Positions 42,228 through 50,686 of a stretch of 64,000 nucleotides of DNA are shown here, piece after piece. A program made the translations under genes and the position numbers. The notes beneath the pieces are model-generated. The model searched no databases. It saw only the letters and a program-made list of their open reading frames with translations, and was not told where the DNA came from. Source of the stretch: an uncultured Bacteroidales bacterium (lineage in GTDB: Bacteria; Bacteroidota; Bacteroidia; Bacteroidales; Paludibacteraceae); contig CADCBP010000001.1 in assembly GCA_902799705.1 (NCBI GenBank), forward strand, positions 45,389 through 109,388, written 5' to 3'. How positions within the stretch are numbered: the first letter of the stretch is position 1; each line of letters opens with the position of its first letter.

Positions 42228-44453
42228 ATGAATGGGACGGAACCACATATGGACGCAAGCAGACAATCCCTGCCGTACTATCTGGCGGAGGAGTTTGCGA
42301 TGCACACCAACCGGCCGCTGTTCATCACCGGCAAGGCAGGGACGGGAAAGACGACTTTCTTGCGGAAGTTGCGCGAACAGACGCCGAAGAACATGGCAGT
42401 GGTCGCACCAACCGGCGTGGCGGCAATCAATGCCGGTGGAATGACCATTCATTCGTTCTTCCAACTGCCCGTCCGGACACTCATCCCCACCCCGCAGTCA
42501 TACAAGCAACTGTTTGCAGAACAGCGGCTTACGCAACGCAAACGCAACCTCATTTATCATCTGGAGATGCTGGTGATCGACGAGATCAGTATGGTTCGCG
42601 CGGACGTGTTGGACGCGATTGACGCCGTCTTGCGACGGTATAAATACCGCAAGGACCAGCCGTTCGGAGGCGTGCAGGTGGTGATGATCGGCGACCTCTT
42701 TCAGCTCTCGCCGGTGGTGACGCGCGGCGAGGACGAAGAGGCGATGAAGAAGTACTACGACGGACCGTATTTCTTCCAAGCGAAGGTGATGCAGGAGCTG
42801 CAACCGGTTTACGTGGAGCTCGATCATGTCTTCCGGCAACAGGACCGGACTTTCGTGCAACTGCTGAACGAAGTGCGTGAGAATCAGCTGACTGCGCAAG
42901 GTCGGGCGTTGCTCAGCGCACGGTACAACCCGCGGTTCAGGAACACGGACGAGGACTTCCATATCACCCTCACAACCCACAACCGTTTGGCGGACGAACT
43001 GAACGAGCGCGAGTTAGCCAAACTGCCGGACGCGCCGCGTGTTTTCACCGCAGAAATCAAGAAGGATTTTCCGGTCAATATCTACCCGACGGACGAAGAA
43101 CTGACGCTCAAAACAGGTGCGCGGGTGATGTTCGTGCGCAACGACGACCAGAAACCGCGGCGGTTCTACAACGGCAAGATAGGCGTGATCACGGAGATTG
43201 ACAGCGACAAAATCATCGTGCGTTGCGAGGACGGCGAGATAGAGGTGACGCGCATGGTGTGGGAGAATATCCGCTACCGCGAGGACGAGAAAACGGGCAA
43301 GATCGACGAGGAGATTTTAGGCACCTTCACCCAGTATCCGCTACGACTGGCGTGGGCGGTGACGATCCACAAAAGCCAAGGTCTGACGTTCGACAAAGTG
43401 ATCATCGACGCGGCACGTGCTTTTGCCGCCGGACAGGTGTATGTGGCGCTGTCCCGTTGCCGGACGCTCGAAGGCATCGTGCTCTCTTCGCCGCTCGATT
43501 ATGTGGAGTTGGACAACGACCCTTCCGTGCTGCGTTATACCGACAGCCAGCCGTCCGTAGAGACTGTCAATCAGGCACTTCCGACGGCGCGCAAGGAATA
43601 CGAGATACAGCTGTTCAGTGCGCTTTTTGACTTCCATCGAACACTCCCTCTGATAGACCAGATGCGCAAGATGGCGGCATCGAAAGTGTCGTTCAACGCC
43701 GAGACGCTGCCGTTCCTGGAGAGCCTGCAACCCGTTTTCACCGAGTGGCAGGGCATCGCCGATAAGTTCCGTCCGCAACTAACCAAACTGCTACTTTCTG
43801 CCGACAAGACGCGTTTGCGTGAGCGTCTCCATGCCGCGTGCGGATATTTCGTGCCGCTGATGGAGCCTGTCGCACAAAAGATAGCCGACCATCCCTGCCG
43901 AAGCAAGAACAAAGCCGATGTGTCGGACTTTGAACCGCTGCTGAGTGACTTGTTCTTAGTCCTGCACGAGAAGATGCATCTGATGCAATCGCTGCTCCAA
44001 ACAGACTTTCCATCCTCCGAATCGCTGCTCCAAGCCCGCAATACGTTCGTAGCCCCGATGGACGATTTGCAGCCGCTCATGGAAAAGCCGAAGAAAGTGA
44101 CTAAGGGGCAAGGTACAAAGGACAAAACTCCCAAGCAGCCAAAAGCTCCTGCCAAGAACGAATACAAAGGCAGTGCGTTGGACGACATGGCGGTGGAAGC
44201 CATGATTCACGACATGTTAGAGGAAGGCAAGCCTTCGTCTTATCTCTTGGATTTCATCAAAATGATGCGTAAGAAGCCTGCACAGGACAAGCCCGCCGCC
44301 TCACAAGCCGGTGAGCGTTGGATGGTGGAAGATGACCTGCGTCTCCGTGAACTGTTCCAAGAAGGCACCCCCATCGCACAATTAGCCAGGGATTTCAACC
44401 GCACGTACGGTGCCATCCGTTCCCGCCTCAAGAAATTAGGCTTGATTGAATAA
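42228..44453 (+). CDS. PIF1/UvrD-C2-type helicase with C-terminal HTH-like tail (copy B)
   Basis: A 741-residue paralogue of the protein at 21235-23472; long stretches are identical (for example 'GKAGTGKTTFLRKLREQTPK'). Walker A, 'VIDEISMVRADVLDAID' and 'TIHKSQGLTFDKV' are all conserved. The main difference is a shorter Lys/Pro linker near residue 640 ('KKVTKGQGTKDKTPK'). The end 'TPIAQLARDFNRTYGAIRSR' is again HTH-like. Both copies look intact. It lies 45 bases after the dual-OB-like gene. Confidence 0.9.
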   Translation: MNGTEPHMDASRQSLPYYLAEEFAMHTNRPLFITGKAGTGKTTFLRKLREQTPKNMAVVAPTGVAAINAGGMTIHSFFQLPVRTLIPTPQSYKQLFAEQRLTQRKRNLIYHLEMLVIDEISMVRADVLDAIDAVLRRYKYRKDQPFGGVQVVMIGDLFQLSPVVTRGEDEEAMKKYYDGPYFFQAKVMQELQPVYVELDHVFRQQDRTFVQLLNEVRENQLTAQGRALLSARYNPRFRNTDEDFHITLTTHNRLADELNERELAKLPDAPRVFTAEIKKDFPVNIYPTDEELTLKTGARVMFVRNDDQKPRRFYNGKIGVITEIDSDKIIVRCEDGEIEVTRMVWENIRYREDEKTGKIDEEILGTFTQYPLRLAWAVTIHKSQGLTFDKVIIDAARAFAAGQVYVALSRCRTLEGIVLSSPLDYVELDNDPSVLRYTDSQPSVETVNQALPTARKEYEIQLFSALFDFHRTLPLIDQMRKMAASKVSFNAETLPFLESLQPVFTEWQGIADKFRPQLTKLLLSADKTRLRERLHAACGYFVPLMEPVAQKIADHPCRSKNKADVSDFEPLLSDLFLVLHEKMHLMQSLLQTDFPSSESLLQARNTFVAPMDDLQPLMEKPKKVTKGQGTKDKTPKQPKAPAKNEYKGSALDDMAVEAMIHDMLEEGKPSSYLLDFIKMMRKKPAQDKPAASQAGERWMVEDDLRLRELFQEGTPIAQLARDFNRTYGAIRSRLKKLGLIE

Positions 44454-44781
44454 GTCTTAATCGACTAATATCCTTCTTCCCTTTTCGGCGCAGACCTCCG
44501 GCTCATCTGTTTTTTGTGTCCTTTATATTGTTCACTCGTTAATTCGCTAATTCGTTAATTCGTTAACTCGTTATTATACCCTCCCCCATTCTCCCACTTC
44601 TCCACCGACTCACCACCGACCGAAGACCGACACACAACCGACACACAAAAATCGCCATCCGAACCAAAAATCTATGATTTTTCTTGCATATATCAAAAAA
44701 TTTTTGTAACTTTGCAGGCGGAATGTAATATTGTCACTATATTGACATATCAAAACTTAACAACATAATATTTTTAGAGCA
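44454..44781. other. Spacer with 8-bp repeats and a promoter
   Basis: There is no gene in this stretch. About five 8-base units of the AATTCGTT type occupy 44534-44573, followed by CCGACACACAA-type repeats near 44620-44650. A promoter at 44684-44714 then begins the second defence island. Confidence 0.6.
44684..44714 (+). promoter_or_regulatory. Bacteroidetes-type promoter for the second defence island
   Basis: TTG at 44684-44686 followed by CATATATC, then TAACTTTG at 44707-44714, 20-base spacer. Confidence 0.78.
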
Positions 44782-45816
44782 ATGGATAACTTTGTGTATA
44801 TTTTGAGCAAACAACCAAAGATAACGATTGAACGACTGCATATCTGTACATGGTCAATTGAGAGAAATACCTATTTTACCGAATATGGTATGGAAATAAA
44901 ACGAGGTGATTTGAAGAAAATTGATCTTCAAATGGCATTGCCTTTACCTCAAACGTTGACCGATACAAATTTCATGTGTTTATACAATAACATTATTAAT
45001 CCCGAGAATTGTAGATTTATATTTAATGCCGAGATAAAAGATATTTCTCCGATTAATGGCCAAAGTCCGTTTGGGACTAGAATAGAATTTAATAATGATC
45101 GGAAAATAACAGCTTTACCAATAGATTTTCCAGACAATGTAAAAATTGATGAAGACACCCATACGTTAAATTTAACCATAGATATAAACAACGAGCAAAT
45201 ATCCGATACGATATATGTGCGTTTCTTGATAAAAACAGAGAAGCCTGCTTTTTCTTATGAGAAAAAAGAGGTTACTAAACGGATTATTACTAATGAGGTG
45301 CGTGTAAATGAATGCCGAACAGCCTCGCCATCCGTAATTAAGTTGCAGAAGAAAAATTACGAGCCGGTTACAATTAATAAATGTTTCTGTTTTAATATTA
45401 TTCCTAATAGCTATAGCATTGATTTTATTGATGATAAAAAATTAAAAACTATTCGAGGATTAGAGGCTATTGGTTTTAATCATTATTTAGACGATCTTAA
45501 AGAAAAATTTAATTTGTCTTTGAAAGAACACGAATATAATATTATATTTTCCAAACAAGAAAATGACAGTTCATCCCCTATTCACTATTCTTTTTTCTCT
45601 CGCTACAGTAAAGAATATATCGGAAATATTCAAATTGGGGTAGCTGTGGCTGTTAATATTTTATGTAGTTTATTGTTCGCATGTGGTTCTTTGCATCCTA
45701 TTAATTATGACACACCATTTTTATGTCGTATTGCGATAGAGTATTACATTGCGATGATCATACTTATAATTTTAATTTTTTACTTAATTTATTGTAGATT
45801 CTGGAGAAAAGCATGA
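44782..45816 (+). CDS. Hypothetical protein with two C-terminal membrane segments
   Basis: A 344-residue protein. The first 275 residues are predicted soluble and beta-rich ('ITIERLHICTWSIERNTYF'). Two hydrophobic helices follow: 'IQIGVAVAVNILCSLLFACG' (about 280-299) and 'IAIEYYIAMIILIILIFYLI' (about 317-336). I do not recognise the family. The PIN-domain gene overlaps its stop by 4 bases, so they form one operon. A membrane-linked effector or sensor is possible. Confidence 0.7.
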   Translation: MDNFVYILSKQPKITIERLHICTWSIERNTYFTEYGMEIKRGDLKKIDLQMALPLPQTLTDTNFMCLYNNIINPENCRFIFNAEIKDISPINGQSPFGTRIEFNNDRKITALPIDFPDNVKIDEDTHTLNLTIDINNEQISDTIYVRFLIKTEKPAFSYEKKEVTKRIITNEVRVNECRTASPSVIKLQKKNYEPVTINKCFCFNIIPNSYSIDFIDDKKLKTIRGLEAIGFNHYLDDLKEKFNLSLKEHEYNIIFSKQENDSSSPIHYSFFSRYSKEYIGNIQIGVAVAVNILCSLLFACGSLHPINYDTPFLCRIAIEYYIAMIILIILIFYLIYCRFWRKA

Positions 45817-47318
45817 AAGCACTATTAGACACCAATATTATCATCCACCGCGAGGCGAATAAAGTTGTTTCGCAGGATATCGGCATTTTATACCGTTGGT
45901 TGGATCGAGGAAAATACAAGAAATGCGTTCATTCTGTTACTATCGAAGAAATCAAGAAGAACCCGAACCAAGAAACAGTATCGGCCTTCATGACAAAATT
46001 GCAAAGTTATGAGATAATTGACATCCCGTCTCCCTTGCAACATGAAGTTCTCCAAGTTTCTGAGAGAATGGATGCTAACGACAACGACCGGAATGATACG
46101 ATTTTGTTGAATGAAGTGTATGTCGGTCGTGTAGATATTTTAATAACGGAAGATAAGAAAATCCACAAAAAAGCGGAAGTACTAAATATTGCGGATAAAG
46201 TATATACCATTGATTCCTTCCTTGAGAAAGTTTTTGCAGAGCACCCGGATTTGGTCGATTATAAAGTGCTCAATGTTCAAAAGCTTAAATTCGGCAAAAT
46301 CAATCTTGACGATCCATTCTTTGACAGTCTTAAAGAAGATTACCCCGGATTCGACAAATGGTTTATTAAAAAATATGATGATGAAGCATATATCACCATT
46401 AACTCCAATAATGGGATGCTGTTGTCCTTCTTGTATTTGAAAGTAGAAGGAACAGAAGAAGACTATTCGAATGTCGCGCCTGTATTGCCCCCGAAGAAGC
46501 GACTTAAAATCGGAACTTTTAAGGTCATCAACAATGGATTCCGTCTGGGAGAGCGTTTCTTGAAAATCATATTTGACAATGCACTAAAAAACCATGTGGA
46601 AGAAATATATGTCACTATCTTTGATAAACGCGATGAACAACGCCGTTTGATAGCCTTATTGGAACAATGGGGGTTTGTGTATTGGGGCATGAAAGGTGGA
46701 GAAATGGTTTATGTACGGGATTTTCATCCGAATACAGATATAAGAAGCAATTTGCGATTTACTTATCCGTTCGTTGAGGCTTCCCGAAATGCATATTTGG
46801 TCCCGATCTATCCCGATTACCATACTGAACTGCTTCCGGACTCGATTCTTAATACTGAGTCTCCGGAGGAATTTGTTGAGGATTTCCCACATCGAAACGG
46901 AATAGGAAAAGTGTATGTGTCGCGTGCTTTTGAACCGCATCCAAACAAAGGAGATTTATTGATTTTCTACCGCACGGGAGGCTATTACAAGAGTGTTGTC
47001 ACTACCATTGGAATAGTGGAGGAACTTAAAAAAGATTTTGCGACAGAAGACGAGTTTATCAAATACTGCAGAAAAGGCAGCGTCTTTCCTGAAAAAGAAC
47101 TGCAAGAGATGTGGAGATACAGAAGCGATAAACCATTTGTTGTTAAGTTCCTCTATCTCTACTCCTTCCCACATCGAATCAACATGAAAGAATTGATTGA
47201 TCTTGGAGTTTTATTAGGGGTGAATGACGCGCCTCGTGGCTTTAAACCGATTACAACAGAACAATTTAAAACAATCATAAAAGAAACAAAAAGCGATGAC
47301 AGTTTTATTATCTATTAA
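45813..47318 (+). CDS. PIN-domain protein with GNAT-like and EVE/ASCH-like regions
   Basis: A 501-residue multidomain protein. Residues of about 1-145 form a PIN nuclease: 'KALLDTNIIIHRE' at the start, an acidic 'NDRNDTILLNEV', and 'DILITEDKKIHKKA' with further acidic residues. The middle, about 190-310, resembles a GNAT fold ('KIGTFKVINNGFRLGERFLK', 'IFDNALKNHVEEIYVTIF', 'LLEQWGFVYWG'). The last 130 residues look like a PUA/EVE-type RNA-binding region ('GDLLIFYRTGGYYKSVVTTI'). It could cut RNA. It overlaps both neighbours. Confidence 0.78.
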   Translation: MKALLDTNIIIHREANKVVSQDIGILYRWLDRGKYKKCVHSVTIEEIKKNPNQETVSAFMTKLQSYEIIDIPSPLQHEVLQVSERMDANDNDRNDTILLNEVYVGRVDILITEDKKIHKKAEVLNIADKVYTIDSFLEKVFAEHPDLVDYKVLNVQKLKFGKINLDDPFFDSLKEDYPGFDKWFIKKYDDEAYITINSNNGMLLSFLYLKVEGTEEDYSNVAPVLPPKKRLKIGTFKVINNGFRLGERFLKIIFDNALKNHVEEIYVTIFDKRDEQRRLIALLEQWGFVYWGMKGGEMVYVRDFHPNTDIRSNLRFTYPFVEASRNAYLVPIYPDYHTELLPDSILNTESPEEFVEDFPHRNGIGKVYVSRAFEPHPNKGDLLIFYRTGGYYKSVVTTIGIVEELKKDFATEDEFIKYCRKGSVFPEKELQEMWRYRSDKPFVVKFLYLYSFPHRINMKELIDLGVLLGVNDAPRGFKPITTEQFKTIIKETKSDDSFIIY

Positions 47319-47667
47319 ACCTGAGTTTGCCGAAAAGATATTCGATGGAACTAAGAAGTTCGAGTTCCGCAAGAGTATCTTTAAGAACACGGATGTGCAA
47401 ACGGTTATTGTCTATGCTTCTTCGCCTGTACAACAAGTTATTGGCGAATTTACTATTGATAGCATCTTAAATGATGATGTTGATACGATATGGGAGCAAA
47501 CTGCACGATATGCAGGCATCACACGTGACTTTTATCTGTCATACTTTGCCAATAAGGAAAAGGCATATGCCATTAAGATTAGGAATACCAAACGATATGC
47601 AAAGGCACGCCGCCTGAGCGATTATAATCTCCAGGTGGCACCACAGTCATTTGCATATGTACAATGA
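47296..47667 (+). CDS. ASCH-domain protein
   Basis: A 123-residue protein whose ATG lies 23 bases inside the preceding gene. 'LLSIKPEFAEKIFDGTKKFE' and 'FRKSIFK', then 'IVYASSPVQQVIGEF', are typical of ASCH domains, which have a PUA-like fold and bind RNA or modified nucleotides. Together with the PIN/GNAT protein it suggests an RNA-targeting module. Confidence 0.87.
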   Translation: MTVLLSIKPEFAEKIFDGTKKFEFRKSIFKNTDVQTVIVYASSPVQQVIGEFTIDSILNDDVDTIWEQTARYAGITRDFYLSYFANKEKAYAIKIRNTKRYAKARRLSDYNLQVAPQSFAYVQ

Positions 47668-47721
47668 TTTATTGATCAAAAACACCAATCATAATTGTAA
47701 TACAATATGAATAACTAAGAT

Positions 47722-48564
47722 ATGGCAACAACCATTTATACCTATCTACACAACGATGATTTAAACGGCTCGCGTATCGTGAGCATGGATGATTGTATGT
47801 GCAAGTTATACAATATCAAACGCAACGACTCAGCCTTCATGCATGATTTCAACGGAGATCTGCAGAAACCTGCCTTGTATATCCTTCTAAATAGAGAGAC
47901 GCGCAAGGCTTATATCGGCGAGACGGACGATTTCGTAAAACGCATTGCGCAACACATGATCAAGAAAGATTTCTGGGATGAAGTGCTTGTGTTCTTAGGT
48001 AGCAATGAAGACACACTCAGCAAAACAGAAGTTCAATACTTGGAGTATTTGACGTACAACAAAGCGTTGGAACTCCAGCATTTTGACCTCTCCGAGAACA
48101 CGCAAAGTCCCAAGCAGCCACACATGAATGTGATGTTGAAGGGCAAAACGGACAAGTTCTTTCGTTATGTAGAAACGCTTACACAGTTTATTGGTTGCGA
48201 CATCTTCTGTCCCAAACAAATGAAAGCGGAAGCCGCTAATGAGAAGCATCTGTTCTATTGCAAGCGAGCTGGAAGCGATGCCGTCGGTTATCTGTGCGAG
48301 AGTGAAGAGTTTGTTGTGTTAGCCGGAAGCGAACTGCGCGTAGGCGAATGTGATTCGCTCAAACCGAATTCTCAGGAGAAAAGAAAATCTTTTGTCAAAA
48401 CGTATTGCTCAATATTAAAAGGTAAGATTATTCTCAAATCTGATTATACATTCCCATCTCCTTCGGCAGCTGCAGCAATGGTTGTAGGTGGCAGTTCCAA
48501 CGGCTGGACAAGATGGAAAGATTCTGATGGCAAAACATTGGACGAAGTATATAGAAAGAAATAA
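47722..48564 (+). CDS. GIY-YIG nuclease with DUF4357-like C-terminus
   Basis: A 280-residue protein. The GIY-YIG core is at about 50-130: 'PALYILLNRETRKAYIGETD', then 'FVKRIAQHMIKKDFWDEVLV'. The C-terminus is like DUF4357: 'SPSAAAAMVVGGSSNGWTRW' with 'DGKTLDEVY'. GIY-YIG enzymes cut DNA with a single metal ion. It starts 54 bases after the ASCH gene and 20 bases before the restriction-modification gene and probably belongs to the same operon. Confidence 0.88.
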   Translation: MATTIYTYLHNDDLNGSRIVSMDDCMCKLYNIKRNDSAFMHDFNGDLQKPALYILLNRETRKAYIGETDDFVKRIAQHMIKKDFWDEVLVFLGSNEDTLSKTEVQYLEYLTYNKALELQHFDLSENTQSPKQPHMNVMLKGKTDKFFRYVETLTQFIGCDIFCPKQMKAEAANEKHLFYCKRAGSDAVGYLCESEEFVVLAGSELRVGECDSLKPNSQEKRKSFVKTYCSILKGKIILKSDYTFPSPSAAAAMVVGGSSNGWTRWKDSDGKTLDEVYRKK

Positions 48565-48584
48565 CGCCTAAATAAAATACCATT

Positions 48585-50630
48585 ATGGCACAACAATCCG
48601 TAGAACCTCTAATCGCCGACCTCGCTAACGGCTGGCTCAAACAGTACAAACTCAAATATTTCGTTGAGCAATACGCGCCCAACGATGAAATCAAGAATGC
48701 ATTGTATGAATATGAGTCCAAACAAGGCGGTAGTGGCGGCAATCGTCCCGACTGCAATTTGCTGTTGCAAGACCGCCAAGGCAACTGGTGGCCTGTACTT
48801 ATTGAGTACAAAGGTTACAAGGATCGGCTGATCAAACTGGACAAGGAAGGACAAGTTGCCAATCGAAATGCCAAAGGAAAACCCGAATTCAAAAACATCA
48901 GCCAATATGCTGTCAATGGTGCCATTCATTATGCTAATGCCCTGCTGCACTATACTACATATGAGCATGTCATCGCTATCGGTATCACCGGCTATAAAGA
49001 TACGGACACCGATGAGTTGCATCATGAGTTGGGTGTTTATTATGTAGGAAAAAGCAACTTTGGTATAGGACAACGGATTGGCGACTTTACCGATTTGTCA
49101 TTTCTGGCTCCAAAGCATTTCGAAGCCTTCATTGAGAAAGTTCGCAATCTGAGTTTGACACCGGAGGAACTCGAAAAACTCAAACAACGCCGCGAGCAGG
49201 AGATTAATGTCAGCCTCGTTAAACTCAACAACGATATTTATCAAAATGAAAAAGGTATATCTGAAAGCGGTCGTGTTTATCTTGTCGCGGCAACCATTAT
49301 TGCCACACTCGGAGTACCCGACCGTGTAAGACCGTTGGAGAAAAGCGACCTTAAATCAAGCACAGAGCAAGGCAATCAAGATGGTGATATTATTGTCCGG
49401 AAGATTGAAGCCTTCCTTGCCCAGAAGAACATTCCGGAAGACAAGCAGGCCCTCATCGTCCGTACGCTCCAGAATACGCTTACTACCGATAATATCAACC
49501 GCCCGACGAATGGAGAAAGCCAACTAAAACGAGTATTCTGCAAAGTAGTTGATGACCTCGGCATATACTATAAGATTGGTCTATCGACTGACTTCACCGG
49601 TCGTCTCTTTAATGAAATGTACAACTGGCTTGGGTTCACCCAAGACAAACTCAACGATGTCGTACTCACACCTTCATACGTAGCCACGCTTCTCGTTCGC
49701 CTTGCACGCGTCAACCGCAATAGTTACGTGTGGGACTTTGCCACTGGTAGCGCAGGTCTGTTAGTTGCTGCGATGAATGAGATGCTTTTGGATGCAAAGG
49801 CTAATATCAATTCGCCAGAACAATTATTGCGTAAAGAGGCTGAAATCAAAGCCAATCAACTATTAGGTCTTGAAATATTGGAAAACATCTACATGCTTGC
49901 CATCCTCAACATGATACTAATGGGCGACGGTTCTTCTAATATTCTCAATCGCGACTCGCTTCTTGATTTTGATGGCCACTATGGATTTGGAGATACTTCA
50001 CGAACTTTCCCTGCTGACGCATTCGTACTTAACCCACCATATTCGGCAGCCGGAAATGGTATGGTATTCGTAGAACGAGCACTATCCATGATGAGTCACG
50101 GTTATGCTGCCATCATTATTCAAAACTCGGCAGGTAGCGGAAAGGCGGTTGAATATAACAAACGCATTCTTCAACACTCTACTCTATTGGCAAGTATCAA
50201 AATGCCAATCGATATCTTCATAGGAAAAAGTAATGTGCAAACTTACATCTATGTATTCCGTGTAGGCGAAGCGCATAAAAGCGATGACATCGTACGTTTC
50301 ATAGATTTTACCTATGATGGTTATACACGCACTAATCGTAAGAAAGCGTCTATCAATCTGCGAGACACAGATCATGCTCGCGAGCGCTATAAAGAAGTTG
50401 TGAATATCGTACGTATAGGCAAATCTGCTCTCAAATACATTGATCCTAAGAATTTCTACGAAGGGCATATTGACCCAAAGAAAGGAGATGATTGGAATCA
50501 ATCTGCTCCTGTGGACACTCGTCCCACATTAAATGATTTCCGCCGCACAGTGGCAGATTATCTCGCATGGGAAGTGTCTAATCTACTCAAAAACAAAAAG
50601 GAAGAGGAGGACGGCCTGGGAAAATTTTAG
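48585..50630 (+). CDS. Fused restriction-methylation protein, type IIG/BcgI-like
   Basis: A 681-residue protein. The N-terminus looks like a PD-(D/E)XK nuclease: 'NRPDCNLLLQDRQG' near residue 53 and 'WWPVLIEYKGY' near 70. Residues of about 330-640 form an N6-adenine methylase of HsdM type: 'YVWDFATGSAGLLVAAMNEM' near 382 and the catalytic 'VLNPPYSAAG' near 481. The fusion of nuclease and methylase with a separate specificity gene downstream is the layout of BcgI-like type IIG systems. The stop lies in AAAATTTTAG, with the specificity frame open in -1. Confidence 0.85.
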   Translation: MAQQSVEPLIADLANGWLKQYKLKYFVEQYAPNDEIKNALYEYESKQGGSGGNRPDCNLLLQDRQGNWWPVLIEYKGYKDRLIKLDKEGQVANRNAKGKPEFKNISQYAVNGAIHYANALLHYTTYEHVIAIGITGYKDTDTDELHHELGVYYVGKSNFGIGQRIGDFTDLSFLAPKHFEAFIEKVRNLSLTPEELEKLKQRREQEINVSLVKLNNDIYQNEKGISESGRVYLVAATIIATLGVPDRVRPLEKSDLKSSTEQGNQDGDIIVRKIEAFLAQKNIPEDKQALIVRTLQNTLTTDNINRPTNGESQLKRVFCKVVDDLGIYYKIGLSTDFTGRLFNEMYNWLGFTQDKLNDVVLTPSYVATLLVRLARVNRNSYVWDFATGSAGLLVAAMNEMLLDAKANINSPEQLLRKEAEIKANQLLGLEILENIYMLAILNMILMGDGSSNILNRDSLLDFDGHYGFGDTSRTFPADAFVLNPPYSAAGNGMVFVERALSMMSHGYAAIIIQNSAGSGKAVEYNKRILQHSTLLASIKMPIDIFIGKSNVQTYIYVFRVGEAHKSDDIVRFIDFTYDGYTRTNRKKASINLRDTDHARERYKEVVNIVRIGKSALKYIDPKNFYEGHIDPKKGDDWNQSAPVDTRPTLNDFRRTVADYLAWEVSNLLKNKKEEEDGLGKF

Positions 50631-50667
50631 CCCCACTTGACATTAAGCTGCGCAATGTCAAGTGGGG
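50621..50667 (+). other. Possible recoding signal: slippery run plus 14-bp hairpin
   Basis: AAAATTTTAG (50621-50630) contains the methylase stop. CCCCACTTGACATT (50631-50644) is the exact complement of AATGTCAAGTGGGG (50654-50667) around a 9-base loop. The -1 frame continues without a stop into the specificity protein, reading ILAPLDIKLRNVKWGQYRL. No ATG, GTG or TTG is found in that frame before 50687. Confidence 0.5.
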
Positions 50668-50686
50668 CCAATATAGGCTTGATGAA

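Noticed and set aside
42341-43778. Frames in other phases within the helicase copy B
   Set aside because: The GC-rich, repeat-free helicase frame explains the open phases; none has family motifs.
50631-50667. Invertible-segment repeat for phase variation of the specificity gene
   Set aside because: The arms are only 9 bases apart and no recombinase or second specificity gene is present. A hairpin or recoding role fits better.
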